Shown: positions 26,178 through 35,795, counted from the first letter of the stretch. The stretch is DNA of 64,000 nucleotides from Aquicoccus sp. G2-2 (GCF_034555965.1 NZ_JAYDCK010000003.1:558001-622000), one strand, 5' to 3'. The notes: generated by a model not told the origin, from the sequence alone. Program-made: numbers and translations.

Positions 26178-27955
26178 GCCGAATCCCTCTTCGCCCGCTT
26201 GCCCGTATCCTTGATGCCCGCGCAAAGGGAGAGAACCCGGACGCAATCGAGCGTGAAAACACCCGCGCACGCCATGAGGAGATGCACGACCGCACCCGTG
26301 CGCGCGCCGAAGGGCGGCTTCTGGTGCTGGGGGTGATGTTCTTTTGCGCCTACATGGTGATCGGTGCGCGGATGGGGCTTTTGGCCAATTCGGACCCGGA
26401 AGAGCCACATGCCGGGCCAAGTGCCGCGGAGATTGTCGCGCAGCGTGCCAATATCGTGGATCGCAACGGGCGGGTTTTGGCCACCAACCTTGATACCTAC
26501 AGCATCTATGCCCATCCCCAGCAGATGATCGAGCCGAAGCGCGTAGCGACCGAGTTGGTGAAGATTTTCCCCGATCTCGACAAGAAACGGCTGCTTAAGG
26601 ATTTTACCGGCAAGCGCAAGTTCGTGTGGATCAAGAAGAAGATCAGCCCGGAACAGAAACAGGCGGTGTTTGATATTGGTGATCCGGGGCTGTTGTTCGG
26701 CCCACGCGAGATGCGGCTTTATCCCAATGGGCATCTCGCCGCGCATGTGCTGGGTGGGTATTCGTTTGGCAAGGAAGGTGTGGATGCGGCGGAGGTGATC
26801 GGGATTGCCGGGGTCGAGAAGGTGTTTGACCATTATCTGCGCGACCCGGCGGAGAGCGGCAAACCGTTGCAGCTTTCGCTTGACCTGACCGTGCAGACGG
26901 CGGCGGAGCAAACTCTGCTGGGCGGTATGAAGCTGATGAATGCCAAGGGTGCGGCAAGTGTTTTGCTGGATGTGCATACCGGCGAGGTTTTGTCGGTGGT
27001 GAGCCTGCCGGATTTCGACCCGAACGACCGCCCGCGCGCACCGACCGACGGTAGCGCCGATGACAGCCCGCTCTTTAACCGGGCGGTGCAGGGGGTTTAT
27101 GAGCTTGGCTCGACCTTCAAGATATTCGCGGTGGCGCAGGCGATGGAGCTTGGCCTTGTGACCCCTGATACGATGATTGACACCCGTGGCCCGCTGCGCT
27201 GGGGGAAGTTCAGGATTCACGATTTCCATAACTACGGCAAGGAGTTGTCGGTGACCAAGGTGATCGAGAAAAGCTCGAACATCGGCACGGCACGGATTGC
27301 CCAGATGATCGGTGTGAAGCGGCAACGCGCGTTTCTTGGCAAGCTGGGGTTGCTGAAGGCCGTGCCGGTGGAGATTGTCGAGGCGCAAGGCTCTACGCCA
27401 TTATTGCCGAAGAACTGGTCAGAGCTTTCGACGATGACGATTTCTTATGGGCACGGCATATCGGTCAGCCCGATGCATCTTGCCGCCGCCTATGCGACCA
27501 TTGCCAATGGCGGCACGAAGATCACGCCGACATTGCTTCGGCGCAATGGGCCGGAATATGGCGAGCGGGTGATGTCGCGCGATGTGGCGGCGGCGGCGCG
27601 CACGATGCTGCGCAAGGTGGTAACGGATGGCACGGCGAGCTTTGGCGAGGTCAAGGGGTATGACGTGGCGGGCAAGACCGGCAGCGCCGACAAGCCCAAG
27701 CCGACCGGCGGTTACTACAAGGAAAAGGTGATTGCGACATTCGCCAGCATGTTCCCGGCGGATGATCCGAAATACGTGCTGGTGGTCACACTGGACGAGC
27801 CGGAGACGTTTGCGCTGGGTGAGACCCGGCGCACGGCGGGGTGGACGGCGGTGCCGGTGGCCGCCGAGATGATCAACCGGCTGGCGCCGCTTCTGGGGCT
27901 GCGGCCGCATGTTGAGCCCGGTGAATTGGCTGGTATAACGCTGACATCGAATTGA
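26174..27955 (+). CDS. ftsI: Peptidoglycan transpeptidase FtsI (PBP3)
   Basis: 593 aa, septal class B penicillin-binding protein. Basic cytoplasmic tail, one membrane helix (LLVLGVMFFCAYMVIGARMGLL), pedestal domain beginning ANIVDRNGRVLATNL, then the transpeptidase domain with SxxK Ser313 (GSTFK), SSN at 367-369 and KTGS at 501-504. It cross-links septal peptidoglycan with FtsW, whose gene is not in this window. Overlaps ftsL by four bases. Confidence 0.96.
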   Translation: MSRIPLRPLARILDARAKGENPDAIERENTRARHEEMHDRTRARAEGRLLVLGVMFFCAYMVIGARMGLLANSDPEEPHAGPSAAEIVAQRANIVDRNGRVLATNLDTYSIYAHPQQMIEPKRVATELVKIFPDLDKKRLLKDFTGKRKFVWIKKKISPEQKQAVFDIGDPGLLFGPREMRLYPNGHLAAHVLGGYSFGKEGVDAAEVIGIAGVEKVFDHYLRDPAESGKPLQLSLDLTVQTAAEQTLLGGMKLMNAKGAASVLLDVHTGEVLSVVSLPDFDPNDRPRAPTDGSADDSPLFNRAVQGVYELGSTFKIFAVAQAMELGLVTPDTMIDTRGPLRWGKFRIHDFHNYGKELSVTKVIEKSSNIGTARIAQMIGVKRQRAFLGKLGLLKAVPVEIVEAQGSTPLLPKNWSELSTMTISYGHGISVSPMHLAAAYATIANGGTKITPTLLRRNGPEYGERVMSRDVAAAARTMLRKVVTDGTASFGEVKGYDVAGKTGSADKPKPTGGYYKEKVIATFASMFPADDPKYVLVVTLDEPETFALGETRRTAGWTAVPVAAEMINRLAPLLGLRPHVEPGELAGITLTSN

Positions 27956-27974
27956 GGCCGAAAGGGCACAGCGG

Positions 27975-29474
27975 ATGGCGCAGCAGCAGCCGGATAGACA
28001 GGTGAAATCGCTTGGTGAGTTGGGGCTGACTGCGCAGCAGGGGCGTGCGGCGCAGATCACCGGATTGGCGGTGGACAGCCGCGAGGTCAGGGACGGGTTT
28101 CTTTTCGCGGCGCTGCCCGGCACGCGGGTGCATGGCGGGGAGTTCATTCAATACGCGCTGCGTATGGGGGCAGGGGCGATCCTGACCGATGCCACCGGCG
28201 CGCAGATTGCAGAGGTCGAACTGGCCGCGAGCGATGCGGCGCTGATCATCAGCGAAGACCCGCGGCAGGTTCTGGCTTACACCGCAGCACTTTGGTTCGG
28301 GGCGCAGCCTGAGGTTATGGCGGCGGTGACGGGCACCAATGGAAAAACCTCGGTCGCGAGTTTCGCGCGGATGATCTGGACCGAGCTGGGCCATGAGGCG
28401 ATCAACCTTGGCACCACCGGGGTTGAGGGGGCATGGAGCGCGCCGTTGCAGCACACCACGCCGGAGCCAATCACGCTGCACCGGCTATTGGCCGAGGCGG
28501 CAGGGGCCGGAATCACCCACGGCGCGATGGAGGCTTCCTCGCACGGGTTGGCGCAAAAGCGGCTGGACGGCGTGCATCTCAGGGCGGCGGGGTTTACCAA
28601 CTTCACCCAAGACCATCTGGATTATCATGCCAGTTTCGATGCCTATTTCGAGGCCAAGGCCGGGCTTTTCGAACGCGTCCTGCCCGAAGACGGGGTGGCG
28701 GTGATCAACATCGACGATGCGCGCGGATCGGATATGGCGGCGATTGCCAGCGGGCGCGGGCAGGACTTGATCGCGGTGGGCCGGATGGAAGGGGCCGACA
28801 TTCAATTGACGGCCCAGAGGTTCGATAGCACCGGGCAGGAGATATTCTTTTCCTGGGAAGGGCATGGGTTTCGCGCCTATCTTCCGCTGATCGGCGGGTT
28901 TCAGGCGGAAAACGTGTTGCTTGCCGCCGGGTTGGTGATTGGCTGTGGAGAGGCACCGGAGCGGGTGTTCGAGACGCTGGAACAGATGCGCGGCGTGCGC
29001 GGGCGGATGCAGCTTGCCGCGCGGCGCGAGAATGGCGCGGCGGTGTTTGTCGATTACGCGCATACGCCCGATGCGGTGGCCACGGCGCTGCGCGCGCTGC
29101 GCCCGCATGTGGCGGGCCGGATCATCGCCATCGTGGGCGCAGGCGGCGACCGCGATGCGGGCAAGCGGCCCTTGATGGGCCGGGCGGCGGCAGAGAATGC
29201 CGATGTGGTGATCGTTACCGATGACAACCCGCGCGGCGAAGACCCGGCGCTTATTCGTACGGCGGTGATCGAGGGCTGTCCGGAGGCCAACGAGGTGGGC
29301 GACCGGGCCGAGGCGATCTTGCGCGGGATTGATATGCTGCAACCGGGCGATGCGTTGCTGATTGCCGGGAAGGGCCATGAAAGCGGGCAGATTGTGGGCG
29401 ACGATGTTCTGCCGTTTGACGATGCGGAACAGGCCAGCGTGGCGGTCGCGGCGCTGGAAGGGAAACTCGGGTGA
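27975..29474 (+). CDS. murE: UDP-MurNAc-tripeptide synthetase MurE
   Basis: 499 aa, Mur ligase that adds the third residue (expected meso-diaminopimelate) to UDP-MurNAc-L-Ala-D-Glu. ATP site TGTNGKTSVASF near residue 118, substrate motif EASSHGL, C-terminal domain DDNPRGEDP, which is the DNPR motif marking diaminopimelate specificity, and AGKGHESGQ at the end. 19 bp after ftsI; overlaps murF by four bases. Confidence 0.96.
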   Translation: MAQQQPDRQVKSLGELGLTAQQGRAAQITGLAVDSREVRDGFLFAALPGTRVHGGEFIQYALRMGAGAILTDATGAQIAEVELAASDAALIISEDPRQVLAYTAALWFGAQPEVMAAVTGTNGKTSVASFARMIWTELGHEAINLGTTGVEGAWSAPLQHTTPEPITLHRLLAEAAGAGITHGAMEASSHGLAQKRLDGVHLRAAGFTNFTQDHLDYHASFDAYFEAKAGLFERVLPEDGVAVINIDDARGSDMAAIASGRGQDLIAVGRMEGADIQLTAQRFDSTGQEIFFSWEGHGFRAYLPLIGGFQAENVLLAAGLVIGCGEAPERVFETLEQMRGVRGRMQLAARRENGAAVFVDYAHTPDAVATALRALRPHVAGRIIAIVGAGGDRDAGKRPLMGRAAAENADVVIVTDDNPRGEDPALIRTAVIEGCPEANEVGDRAEAILRGIDMLQPGDALLIAGKGHESGQIVGDDVLPFDDAEQASVAVAALEGKLG

Positions 29475-30898
29475 GCCTCTGGACCAGTGAAGAGGCCGTG
29501 GCCGCGACCGGCGGGCGGGCGACGCAGCCATTCGCGGCGGATGGGGTTTCAATTGATACGCGCACATTGGCGGCGGGTGATTTGTTCGTGGCGTTGAAGG
29601 ATATACGCGACGGCCATGATTTCGTGGCGCAGGCGCTTGCGGGCGGGGCGGCAGCGGCGTTGGTGTCACGCGTTCCCGAGGGGGTGGCGGCGGATGCGCC
29701 GCTGTTGATTGTTGATGATGTGCTGGCGGCGCTTGAGGCGCTGGGCCGGGCGGCACGGGCGCGCAGCGCGGCGCGGGTGGTGGCGGTGACAGGGTCGGTT
29801 GGCAAAACCTCGACCAAGGAAATGCTGCGCACCGTGCTGAGCCATCAGGGCCGGTGCCATGCGGCGGAGGCGAGTTACAACAACCATTGGGGTGTGCCGT
29901 TGACGTTGGCGCGGCTCCCGGCGCAGAGTGATTTCGCGGTGATCGAGATCGGCATGAACCATCCCGGCGAAATTGCCCCGCTGGCAAAGCTGACCCGTCC
30001 GGATGTGGTGATGATTACCACGGTCGCGGCGGCGCATATGGAAGCCTTTGAGAACATTGAAGGCATCGCGCGTGAGAAAGCGGCAATTATGGACGGGCTA
30101 ACCCCCGGTGGCGTGGCGGTTTTGAACGCGGATGTTGCGACCAGTGGCATTTTACAGGCCAAGGCGCGCGAAGTGGGTGCGAAAACGCTGCTTTTCGGAG
30201 AGGCAGCGGGTGCGGATTACCGGCTGAACCGGGTGGTGTTGTCGGACCGGGCAACCGTGTGCGAGGCGACGGCAGGCAAAGAGGCGTTGCTATACAAGAT
30301 AGCCTCACCGGGGCGGCATTTTGCGATGAACGCGCTGGGCGTTCTGGCGGTGGCGGCGGCGCTGGGGGCGGATCGTGCGATTGCGGCCACCGATCTGGCA
30401 CAATGGCAACCGCCAGCGGGGCGGGGAACCCGCGAGCGCGTGGTGCTTGATGATGCGACCGAGGCGGAGGTGCAGCTTATCGACGATGCGTTCAACGCCA
30501 ATCCGGCCTCGATGGCGGCGGCGCTTGAGGTGCTGGCGGCGGCCACTCCGGGCGATGCGCGGCGCGGGCGCAGGATTGCCATTCTGGGCGATATGCTTGA
30601 GCTTGGCCCGAGCGAGGCGGCAGATCATGCCGGTTTGGCGACGCTGCCATTTCTGGAAAACCTGAGCGTGGTGCATTGCGTCGGGCCAAGGATGCGCGCG
30701 CTTCACGACGCATTGCGCCCCGAGCAGCGCGGTGAATGGTTGGAGAGTGCGCCCGAGATGGGCGTGCGCGTGCGGCATCTGATTCATGCGGGCGATATCG
30801 TGTTGGTCAAAGGCTCAAAGGGATCGAAAGTCAGCCTGGTTGTTGACGCGATCCGAAAAATGGGCCATCCGGCGCGCAACGAAAACGAGGACGAGTAG
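29471..30898 (+). CDS. murF: UDP-MurNAc-tripeptide-D-alanyl-D-alanine ligase MurF
   Basis: 475 aa. Starts with the UDP-binding domain (VSIDTRTLAAGDLFVAL), ATP site TGSVGKTSTKEMLRT near residue 108, EIGMNHPGEI, and C-terminal DDAFNANPASMAAALE and LGDMLELG. It adds D-Ala-D-Ala to complete the pentapeptide precursor. Start overlaps murE by four bases, and mraY begins on the base after its stop. Confidence 0.96.
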   Translation: MSLWTSEEAVAATGGRATQPFAADGVSIDTRTLAAGDLFVALKDIRDGHDFVAQALAGGAAAALVSRVPEGVAADAPLLIVDDVLAALEALGRAARARSAARVVAVTGSVGKTSTKEMLRTVLSHQGRCHAAEASYNNHWGVPLTLARLPAQSDFAVIEIGMNHPGEIAPLAKLTRPDVVMITTVAAAHMEAFENIEGIAREKAAIMDGLTPGGVAVLNADVATSGILQAKAREVGAKTLLFGEAAGADYRLNRVVLSDRATVCEATAGKEALLYKIASPGRHFAMNALGVLAVAAALGADRAIAATDLAQWQPPAGRGTRERVVLDDATEAEVQLIDDAFNANPASMAAALEVLAAATPGDARRGRRIAILGDMLELGPSEAADHAGLATLPFLENLSVVHCVGPRMRALHDALRPEQRGEWLESAPEMGVRVRHLIHAGDIVLVKGSKGSKVSLVVDAIRKMGHPARNENEDE

Positions 30899-31981
30899 AT
30901 GCTTTACTGGCTTACCGGGCTGTCGGATGGCGGGGATGTCTTCAACCTCTTTCGCTATATTACCTTCCGTGCGGGTGGCGCGTTCATGACGGCGCTGATC
31001 TTTGGTTTTCTGTTCGGACCGCCATTGATCAACGTGCTTAGAAAGCGGCAAGGCAAAGGCCAGCCTATTCGCGATGATGGGCCAGAAGGGCATTTCAGCA
31101 AGGCCGGAACGCCGACAATGGGCGGGCTTTTGATCGTCGGGGCGCTGCTGACCTCGACCTTGCTTTGGGCGCGGCTTGATAATCCGTTCGTGTGGCTGAT
31201 CTTGTTTGTCACCATGTCGTTTGCGGCCATCGGGTTTGCCGATGATTATGCCAAGGTGCGCAAGCAGAATTCCGCGGGTGTGCCGGGCAAGGTGCGAATG
31301 TTGCTGGGGCTTTTGATTTCGCTGATCGCGGCGTGCTGGGCAATCAGCTATCACCCGGCCTATCTGCAGTATGAGCTGGCGTTTCCGTTTCTCAAACATG
31401 CGCTGGTTTATCTGGGGTATTTCTTTGTCCCGTTTGCGATGATTGTGATCGTCGGGGCCGCCAACGCGGTCAACCTGACGGATGGGTTGGACGGGCTTGC
31501 GATCATGCCGGTGATGATTGCCAGCGCCACGCTGGGCGTGATCGCCTATTTCGTCGGCAACGCGAATTTCTCTGACTACCTTGATCTGCACTATGTGCCG
31601 GGAACGGGGGAAATCCTTGTTTTCGTGGCCGGGCTGATCGGCGGGGGCTTGGGTTTTCTTTGGTATAATGCACCACCGGCGGCGGTGTTCATGGGCGATA
31701 CCGGCAGTCTTGCGCTGGGCGGCGCGCTGGGGGCGATTGCGGTGGCCACCAAGCACGAGATCGTGCTGGCCATCGTTGGCGGGCTTTTCGTGGTGGAGGC
31801 GCTTTCGGTGATCATTCAGGTGCTTTATTTCAAACGCACCGGCAAGCGCGTGTTCCTGATGGCGCCGATCCACCACCATTATGAGAAGAAGGGCTGGGCC
31901 GAGCCGCAGATCGTGATCCGGTTCTGGATCATATCGCTTATCTTGGCGATGATCGGGTTGGCCACACTGAAGGTGCGCTAA
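30899..31981 (+). CDS. mraY: Phospho-MurNAc-pentapeptide transferase MraY
   Basis: 360 aa, polytopic enzyme with about ten membrane helices that makes lipid I on undecaprenyl phosphate. Family motifs: [12 protein letters not shown], the metal-binding [18 protein letters not shown], and [15 protein letters not shown] near the end. Immediately after murF. Its stop codon overlaps the ATG of a 14-codon minicistron (31981-32025), which leads into the VTT-family gene. Confidence 0.97.
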   Translation: MLYWLTGLSDGGDVFNLFRYITFRAGGAFMTALIFGFLFGPPLINVLRKRQGKGQPIRDDGPEGHFSKAGTPTMGGLLIVGALLTSTLLWARLDNPFVWLILFVTMSFAAIGFADDYAKVRKQNSAGVPGKVRMLLGLLISLIAACWAISYHPAYLQYELAFPFLKHALVYLGYFFVPFAMIVIVGAANAVNLTDGLDGLAIMPVMIASATLGVIAYFVGNANFSDYLDLHYVPGTGEILVFVAGLIGGGLGFLWYNAPPAAVFMGDTGSLALGGALGAIAVATKHEIVLAIVGGLFVVEALSVIIQVLYFKRTGKRVFLMAPIHHHYEKKGWAEPQIVIRFWIISLILAMIGLATLKVR

Positions 31982-32014
31982 TGGCCCGCGTCCTTCCCGA
32001 GAACGGCGGCGCGT

Positions 32015-32587
32015 GTGCAGCTTGAGACGCTGATCCAGCAGTTTGGCCTGCCCGGTCTTACCTTGGGCGGGGCGTTCGAGGGCGACGGGATTGCCTTTCT
32101 TGGAGGGGTGCTGGCGCATCGCGGATTGTTCGGGTTCGAAGCGGCGGTTTGGGCGGTGTGGCTGGGTGCTGTGATCGTGGATAATGCTTTTTTCCTGATC
32201 GGGCGCTATGCGCGCGAGCGCGCGTTCGTGCAGCGACAGGTGACCAAGCGCGCGGTGCGCGTGCTGCATGGCTGGATCGAGCGCCACCCGGCGCTGAGCG
32301 TGCTTGGTTTTCGCTATCTCTATGGATTGAAAACCGCCGGGGCGTTGTTGTTTGGCATGTCGCGGCTGAGCTGGGTCCGGTTTGCGATACTGGACCTGAT
32401 TGCGGTGCTGCTTTGGGCGCATGTGCTGGTGGGGCTGGGGTTTGTTGCTGGTCATACGATCGAGGCATTGTTCGGGCAATTGCGATTGCATGAGCATCTT
32501 GGTGTTGCACTGGTGGTGTTGCTGGTGGGGGCGGTGCTACTCTGGTGGATAACGCGGCGCAGGGTTGAGCGAAGGGGAAAGAAATGA
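32015..32587 (+). CDS. DedA/VTT-domain membrane protein
   Basis: 190 aa from GTG 32015; no in-frame ATG exists upstream. It has the VTT core: [22 protein letters not shown] re-entrant segment, [37 protein letters not shown] and several helices. The acidic and arginine residues typical of DedA proteins are visible. DedA-family proteins have been shown to recycle undecaprenyl phosphate across the membrane. A place between mraY and murD fits such a role, but that is inference. It overlaps the murD start by four bases. Confidence 0.75.
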   Translation: MQLETLIQQFGLPGLTLGGAFEGDGIAFLGGVLAHRGLFGFEAAVWAVWLGAVIVDNAFFLIGRYARERAFVQRQVTKRAVRVLHGWIERHPALSVLGFRYLYGLKTAGALLFGMSRLSWVRFAILDLIAVLLWAHVLVGLGFVAGHTIEALFGQLRLHEHLGVALVVLLVGAVLLWWITRRRVERRGKK

Positions 32588-33981
32588 TCCCGGTGGCAGG
32601 AATGGCAGGGCAAAGGGTGGCGGTGCTGGGGCTTGGGCGTTCCGGCCTGTCGGCGGCGCGGGCGTTGCGCGCGGGCGGCGCCGAGGCGGTTTGCTGGGAC
32701 GACAATGCGGCGGCGCGCGAAGCGGCAGAGGCCGATGGGTTCACTTGCGCCGATTTGAGCCGGGACGGGGCGTTTGACGGGATTGCGCGACTGATCGTTT
32801 CGCCGGGGATTGCGCATCTTTACCCCGCCCCCAATCAGGTGGTTGCGGCGGCTTGGGCGGCGGGCGTGCCGGTCGATAACGATATTGGGCTGTTTTTTCG
32901 CTCGGTCGCGGTGGCGGGCTGGGAACGGTTCGACGTGATCCCCAAGGTGGTGGCGGTGACCGGGTCGAACGGCAAATCGACCACCTCGGCGCTGATCCAT
33001 CACGTGCTGTCAGAAGCCGGGCGCGCGGCGCAGCTTGCCGGGAATATCGGGCGCGGGGTTTTGGACATTGATCCGCCGGGGGATGGCGGGGTGATTGTGC
33101 TGGAACTGTCGAGCTATCAGACGGAGCTTGCCCGCGCGCTGACCCCGGATGTGGCGGTGTTTACCAATCTCAGCCCCGATCACCTTGACCGGCATGGCGG
33201 GATCGGCGGCTATTTCGCGGCCAAGCGCAGGTTGTTTGCCGAGGGTGGGCCGGACCGTGCGGTGATCGGCGTGGACGAGGACGAGGGGCGCTATCTGGCC
33301 AACCAGCTTTCCGAGGGGCCGGGCGATGACCGGGTGATTGCCATATCGGTCGAACGCAAGTTGACCGGGCCGGGCTGGCATGTGTTTGCGAAGAAAGGGT
33401 TTTTGGCAGAATATCGCAAGGCGCGTCAGGTGGGGGCAGTTGATCTGCGTCCCATCGCCGGGTTGCCGGGGGCACACAACCATCAGAACGCCTGTGCCGC
33501 CTATGCGGTGTGCCGCACGCTGGGGTTGGCCCCGCGCGAGATCGAGGCGGGGTTTGCGAGCTTTGCCGGCTTGCCGCATCGCTCGCAATTGTTGGGTGAG
33601 ACGGGGGGCGTGCGGTTTGTTAACGACAGCAAGGCGACCAATGTCGATGCCGCGCGCATGGCGTTGCAGGCGTTCGACAATATCCGTTGGATCTGTGGTG
33701 GGCTGGAGAAGGAAGGCGGGCTTGGCGGGTTGCTGGACGTGACCGGATCGGTGCGCAAGGCCTATGTGATCGGGCGCGAAGCGGCGCATTTTGCGGTTGA
33801 ATTGCAAGGGGTTGAGGCGGAGGTTTGCAGTGACATGGCCAGCGCCGTGGCCCGCGCCGTGGCCGAGGCGGAGGCGGGTGATGTCATCCTGCTGGCCCCG
33901 GCGGCGGCGTCGTTCGATCAGTATGACAGTTTCGAGAAACGCGGAGAGCATTTCATGGCAGAGGTCGCCAAGTATCTGTGA
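32584..33981 (+). CDS. murD: UDP-MurNAc-L-alanine:D-glutamate ligase MurD
   Basis: 465 aa. Rossmann N-terminal domain ([17 protein letters not shown]), ATP site [35 protein letters not shown], and C-terminal [17 protein letters not shown] and [19 protein letters not shown]. Catalyses the second peptide-addition step in peptidoglycan precursor synthesis. It is the last dcw gene before the cluster is broken by a convergent lipoprotein gene; ftsW, murG and later genes are not present in this window. Confidence 0.96.
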   Translation: MIPVAGMAGQRVAVLGLGRSGLSAARALRAGGAEAVCWDDNAAAREAAEADGFTCADLSRDGAFDGIARLIVSPGIAHLYPAPNQVVAAAWAAGVPVDNDIGLFFRSVAVAGWERFDVIPKVVAVTGSNGKSTTSALIHHVLSEAGRAAQLAGNIGRGVLDIDPPGDGGVIVLELSSYQTELARALTPDVAVFTNLSPDHLDRHGGIGGYFAAKRRLFAEGGPDRAVIGVDEDEGRYLANQLSEGPGDDRVIAISVERKLTGPGWHVFAKKGFLAEYRKARQVGAVDLRPIAGLPGAHNHQNACAAYAVCRTLGLAPREIEAGFASFAGLPHRSQLLGETGGVRFVNDSKATNVDAARMALQAFDNIRWICGGLEKEGGLGGLLDVTGSVRKAYVIGREAAHFAVELQGVEAEVCSDMASAVARAVAEAEAGDVILLAPAAASFDQYDSFEKRGEHFMAEVAKYL

Positions 33982-34014
33982 TCAGGCTGTGTGGCGGGCC
34001 GATAGAGCGAAGGG

Positions 34015-34140
34015 GCGCGCCCGACCCTGGGTGGGCGCAAACGGGCCATAAGGCCCACGCGACGCGCGCTAAAGTATGAGCGCTATCAGGGTTTTGCACA
34101 GCGTCAATAATGCGCCCTCCCGGGGGAGGGTCGGGCGAGG
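34015..34140. repeat. Three-arm inverted-repeat element, copy 2
   Basis: CGCCCGACCCT (34018-34028) is matched by its inverted copy AGGGTCGGGCG at 34127-34137. The left arm can also fold with the adjacent GGGTGGGCGC (34029-34038). It lies in the convergent gap between murD and the lipoprotein gene. Confidence 0.65.
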
Positions 34141-34205
34141 CCCGGGCTGACGCCCGCGCTAACGGTGCCTCAAGGCTCGGTGTGTCGGTTTGCGCTTGAA
34201 GCGCA

Positions 34206-34880
34206 TCAATGGCAAATGCCCTTGGTCTGCGCGCCTTTCCACGGCAGGCGGACGGAGCTTGGCAGGGTGAGTTCTTGCACCGGGAAGGCCTCTTTGAGCA
34301 ACGCATGTAACCGGTGGGTGCGCGGTGCGTCAGGGTCGAGCACCTTGCAGCAGACATATTCCTCAACGATTGCGGCCTGCTGTTCATAGGCATAATCGAG
34401 AAACCCGGTTTTTGTATTGATGTCATAAAGATACGGGTCACCCTTGAAGTCATGTTCCTGCATCGCCTTGAACGGGGAATAGCCGGTCTTGTCGCGGTGC
34501 TGCCATTGCCAGACATGAGTCAGCTCATGCGCGACAAGCATAGCGGCGAAGAGGTTGAAGCTTTGCGGCGCACCGAGCAGGTAGTTTTCGGTGAAATAGG
34601 GTTTGGCGAAGAACACTTTGTTAAGAATCGTGACGGCGGCGGGGCCGACGGTGACGGTTTGGGTGGTCGGCTCGGGCCAGATCCGCTCACGGCAGGCAAG
34701 GCGCGGGCGTTTCTGGCGGGTGTAGGTGACTTTGCCAACCAGCGCGCCATCGAAAAAACGGATGCGATCGGTGGCGGTTGTGCCGCCGAACAGGCTTTGT
34801 GCAAAGGCTTTTTCATAGGGCGTGAGTGGGCGCGCCGTGCAGGCGGAGAGAAAGAGGCAAAGAAGAAGGGCGACTCGCAT
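34206..34880 (-). CDS. Lipoprotein with zincin-type HELTH motif
   Basis: 224 aa. Lipobox LSAC (Cys14) after a hydrophobic signal. In the middle AAMLVAHELTHVWQWQHR gives the HExxH zinc site (H118, E119, H122), with a possible third ligand in AAIVEEYVCC about 50 residues later, as in gluzincins. Probably anchored in the outer membrane and possibly a peptidase or a non-catalytic relative. The rest of the sequence is not recognised. It is convergent with murD and preceded by a repeat-rich spacer. Confidence 0.7.
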   Translation of the reverse strand: MRVALLLCLFLSACTARPLTPYEKAFAQSLFGGTTATDRIRFFDGALVGKVTYTRQKRPRLACRERIWPEPTTQTVTVGPAAVTILNKVFFAKPYFTENYLLGAPQSFNLFAAMLVAHELTHVWQWQHRDKTGYSPFKAMQEHDFKGDPYLYDINTKTGFLDYAYEQQAAIVEEYVCCKVLDPDAPRTHRLHALLKEAFPVQELTLPSSVRLPWKGAQTKGICH

Positions 34881-34948
34881 GGGGGTGAGTTAAGCAGAGC
34901 TTGCGGCATCGCGCGAGAGGGTTAATGGCCCGGACGGCGGCGAAAGCG

Positions 34949-34969
34949 CGGCTGTCTGCACCCCGGCTG
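34949..34969. repeat. 21-bp dispersed repeat, copy 2
   Basis: Identical over 21 bp to 21853-21873, and extended by weaker similarity to CTGCGATG. It is flanked by GTTAA motifs at about 34920 and 35013. It stands 69 bp before the lipoprotein gene start. Confidence 0.6.
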
Positions 34970-35114
34970 GCAGGTTGGCTGCGATGGGTAAGGCGGGGGC
35001 GCGGGGGTCTTTGTTAACGACAGGTTAAGTTAAGCGGGCGTTCGGAGGGCTGGATGGGCAACCGGCGCGGCAAATTTCAGAGTGCCCCCGGCCCGGAACA
35101 AGGCGCATAGCGCC

Positions 35115-35258
35115 GCCGGGCCAGCGCCTGCCCGTTCCGGCGGGCTGGCGCTTTGGTGGGCGTCGGCGTGCCGATTGTTCGGAGCGATGACTTGGCGGGG
35201 ATATAGGGCGGTGAAGTGGGGTTGGATGCGCCATCCCACGGGCAGGCGCTGGCCCGGC
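35115..35258. repeat. Three-arm inverted-repeat element, copy 3
   Basis: A perfect 21-bp inverted repeat: the left arm 35115-35135 begins GCCGGGCCAGCGCCTGCCCG and the right arm is 35238-35258. Next to the left arm, CGGGCTGGCGC can pair with the arm instead. It lies in the 690-bp gene-free gap 34881-35570, 16 bp from copy 4. Confidence 0.8.
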
Positions 35259-35274
35259 TTTGTGTGCAACGGTA

Positions 35275-35404
35275 GGGCCGCGCCCGACCCTGGGTGGGCG
35301 CTTTGGCCGGGAGGGTCAGCTTGGGTACTCTGAAGCTTGGATGTCGGGCGAATGGGGAAGGACATCGCCAATGCGCCCTCCCGGGGGAGGGTCGGGCGCG
35401 GCCC
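35275..35404. repeat. Three-arm inverted-repeat element, copy 4
   Basis: GGGCCGCGCCCGACCCT (35275-35291) and its perfect inverse at 35388-35404. GGGTGGGCGCTTTGG follows the left arm and can fold back on it. The rest of the gap up to 35570 turns AT-rich and holds the promoter of the next gene. Confidence 0.8.
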
Positions 35405-35516
35405 GGGCCGTTGGCACGGGTTTGAGCTAGTGTTTGGTTGGCTTTTGCGTCAGCGGTTGGAGTCTCCTGTTGGGAAAAGAACTGCGATAACCCAAGCTTG
35501 CGCTGTCCAACTGTTA

Positions 35517-35564
35517 TTGAATTCTTTACGTGGCGAGGCTACCTTGGCAGGGTTAGTCAGGAGG
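35517..35564 (+). promoter_or_regulatory. Probable promoter and RBS of the DUF2188/TIR-like cassette
   Basis: TTGAAT (35517-35522), a 17-nt spacer and TACCTT (35540-35545) fit a sigma-70 promoter. AGGAGG at 35559-35564 lies 6 nt before the ATG. The DNA becomes AT-richer from about 35440 onward. Confidence 0.5.
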
Positions 35565-35570
35565 CTTGCC

Positions 35571-35795
35571 ATGGCTCAAAAAGGGCTACATGTTACACCT
35601 AAAGGTGAAAAATGGGCGGTTAGATCGGCGGGGTCGACCCGAGCTGCTAGGGTTGTCGAAACCCAAAAGGAAGCAATTTCCATAGCAAAGGAAAGGGCCA
35701 AACGAGAGGGGTCCGAGATGTATGTCCACGGAAGGGATGGGCGTATTCGTGAACGCAGCACTTATGGAAAAGACCCCTATCCTCCAAAGGGTTGA
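35571..35795 (+). CDS. DUF2188 family small protein
   Basis: 74 aa starting at ATG 35571 behind AGGAGG. The entire protein is one DUF2188 domain: HVTPKGEKWAVRSAGSTRAARVVETQ, then SIAKERAKREGSEMYVHGRDGRIRERSTYGKDP. Function unknown; members are often next to phage- or mobile-DNA-related genes. Seven bases separate it from the TIR-like gene, so the two form a cassette. Base composition is clearly more AT-rich than the flanking murein and topoisomerase genes, a sign of transfer. Confidence 0.8.
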   Translation: MAQKGLHVTPKGEKWAVRSAGSTRAARVVETQKEAISIAKERAKREGSEMYVHGRDGRIRERSTYGKDPYPPKG

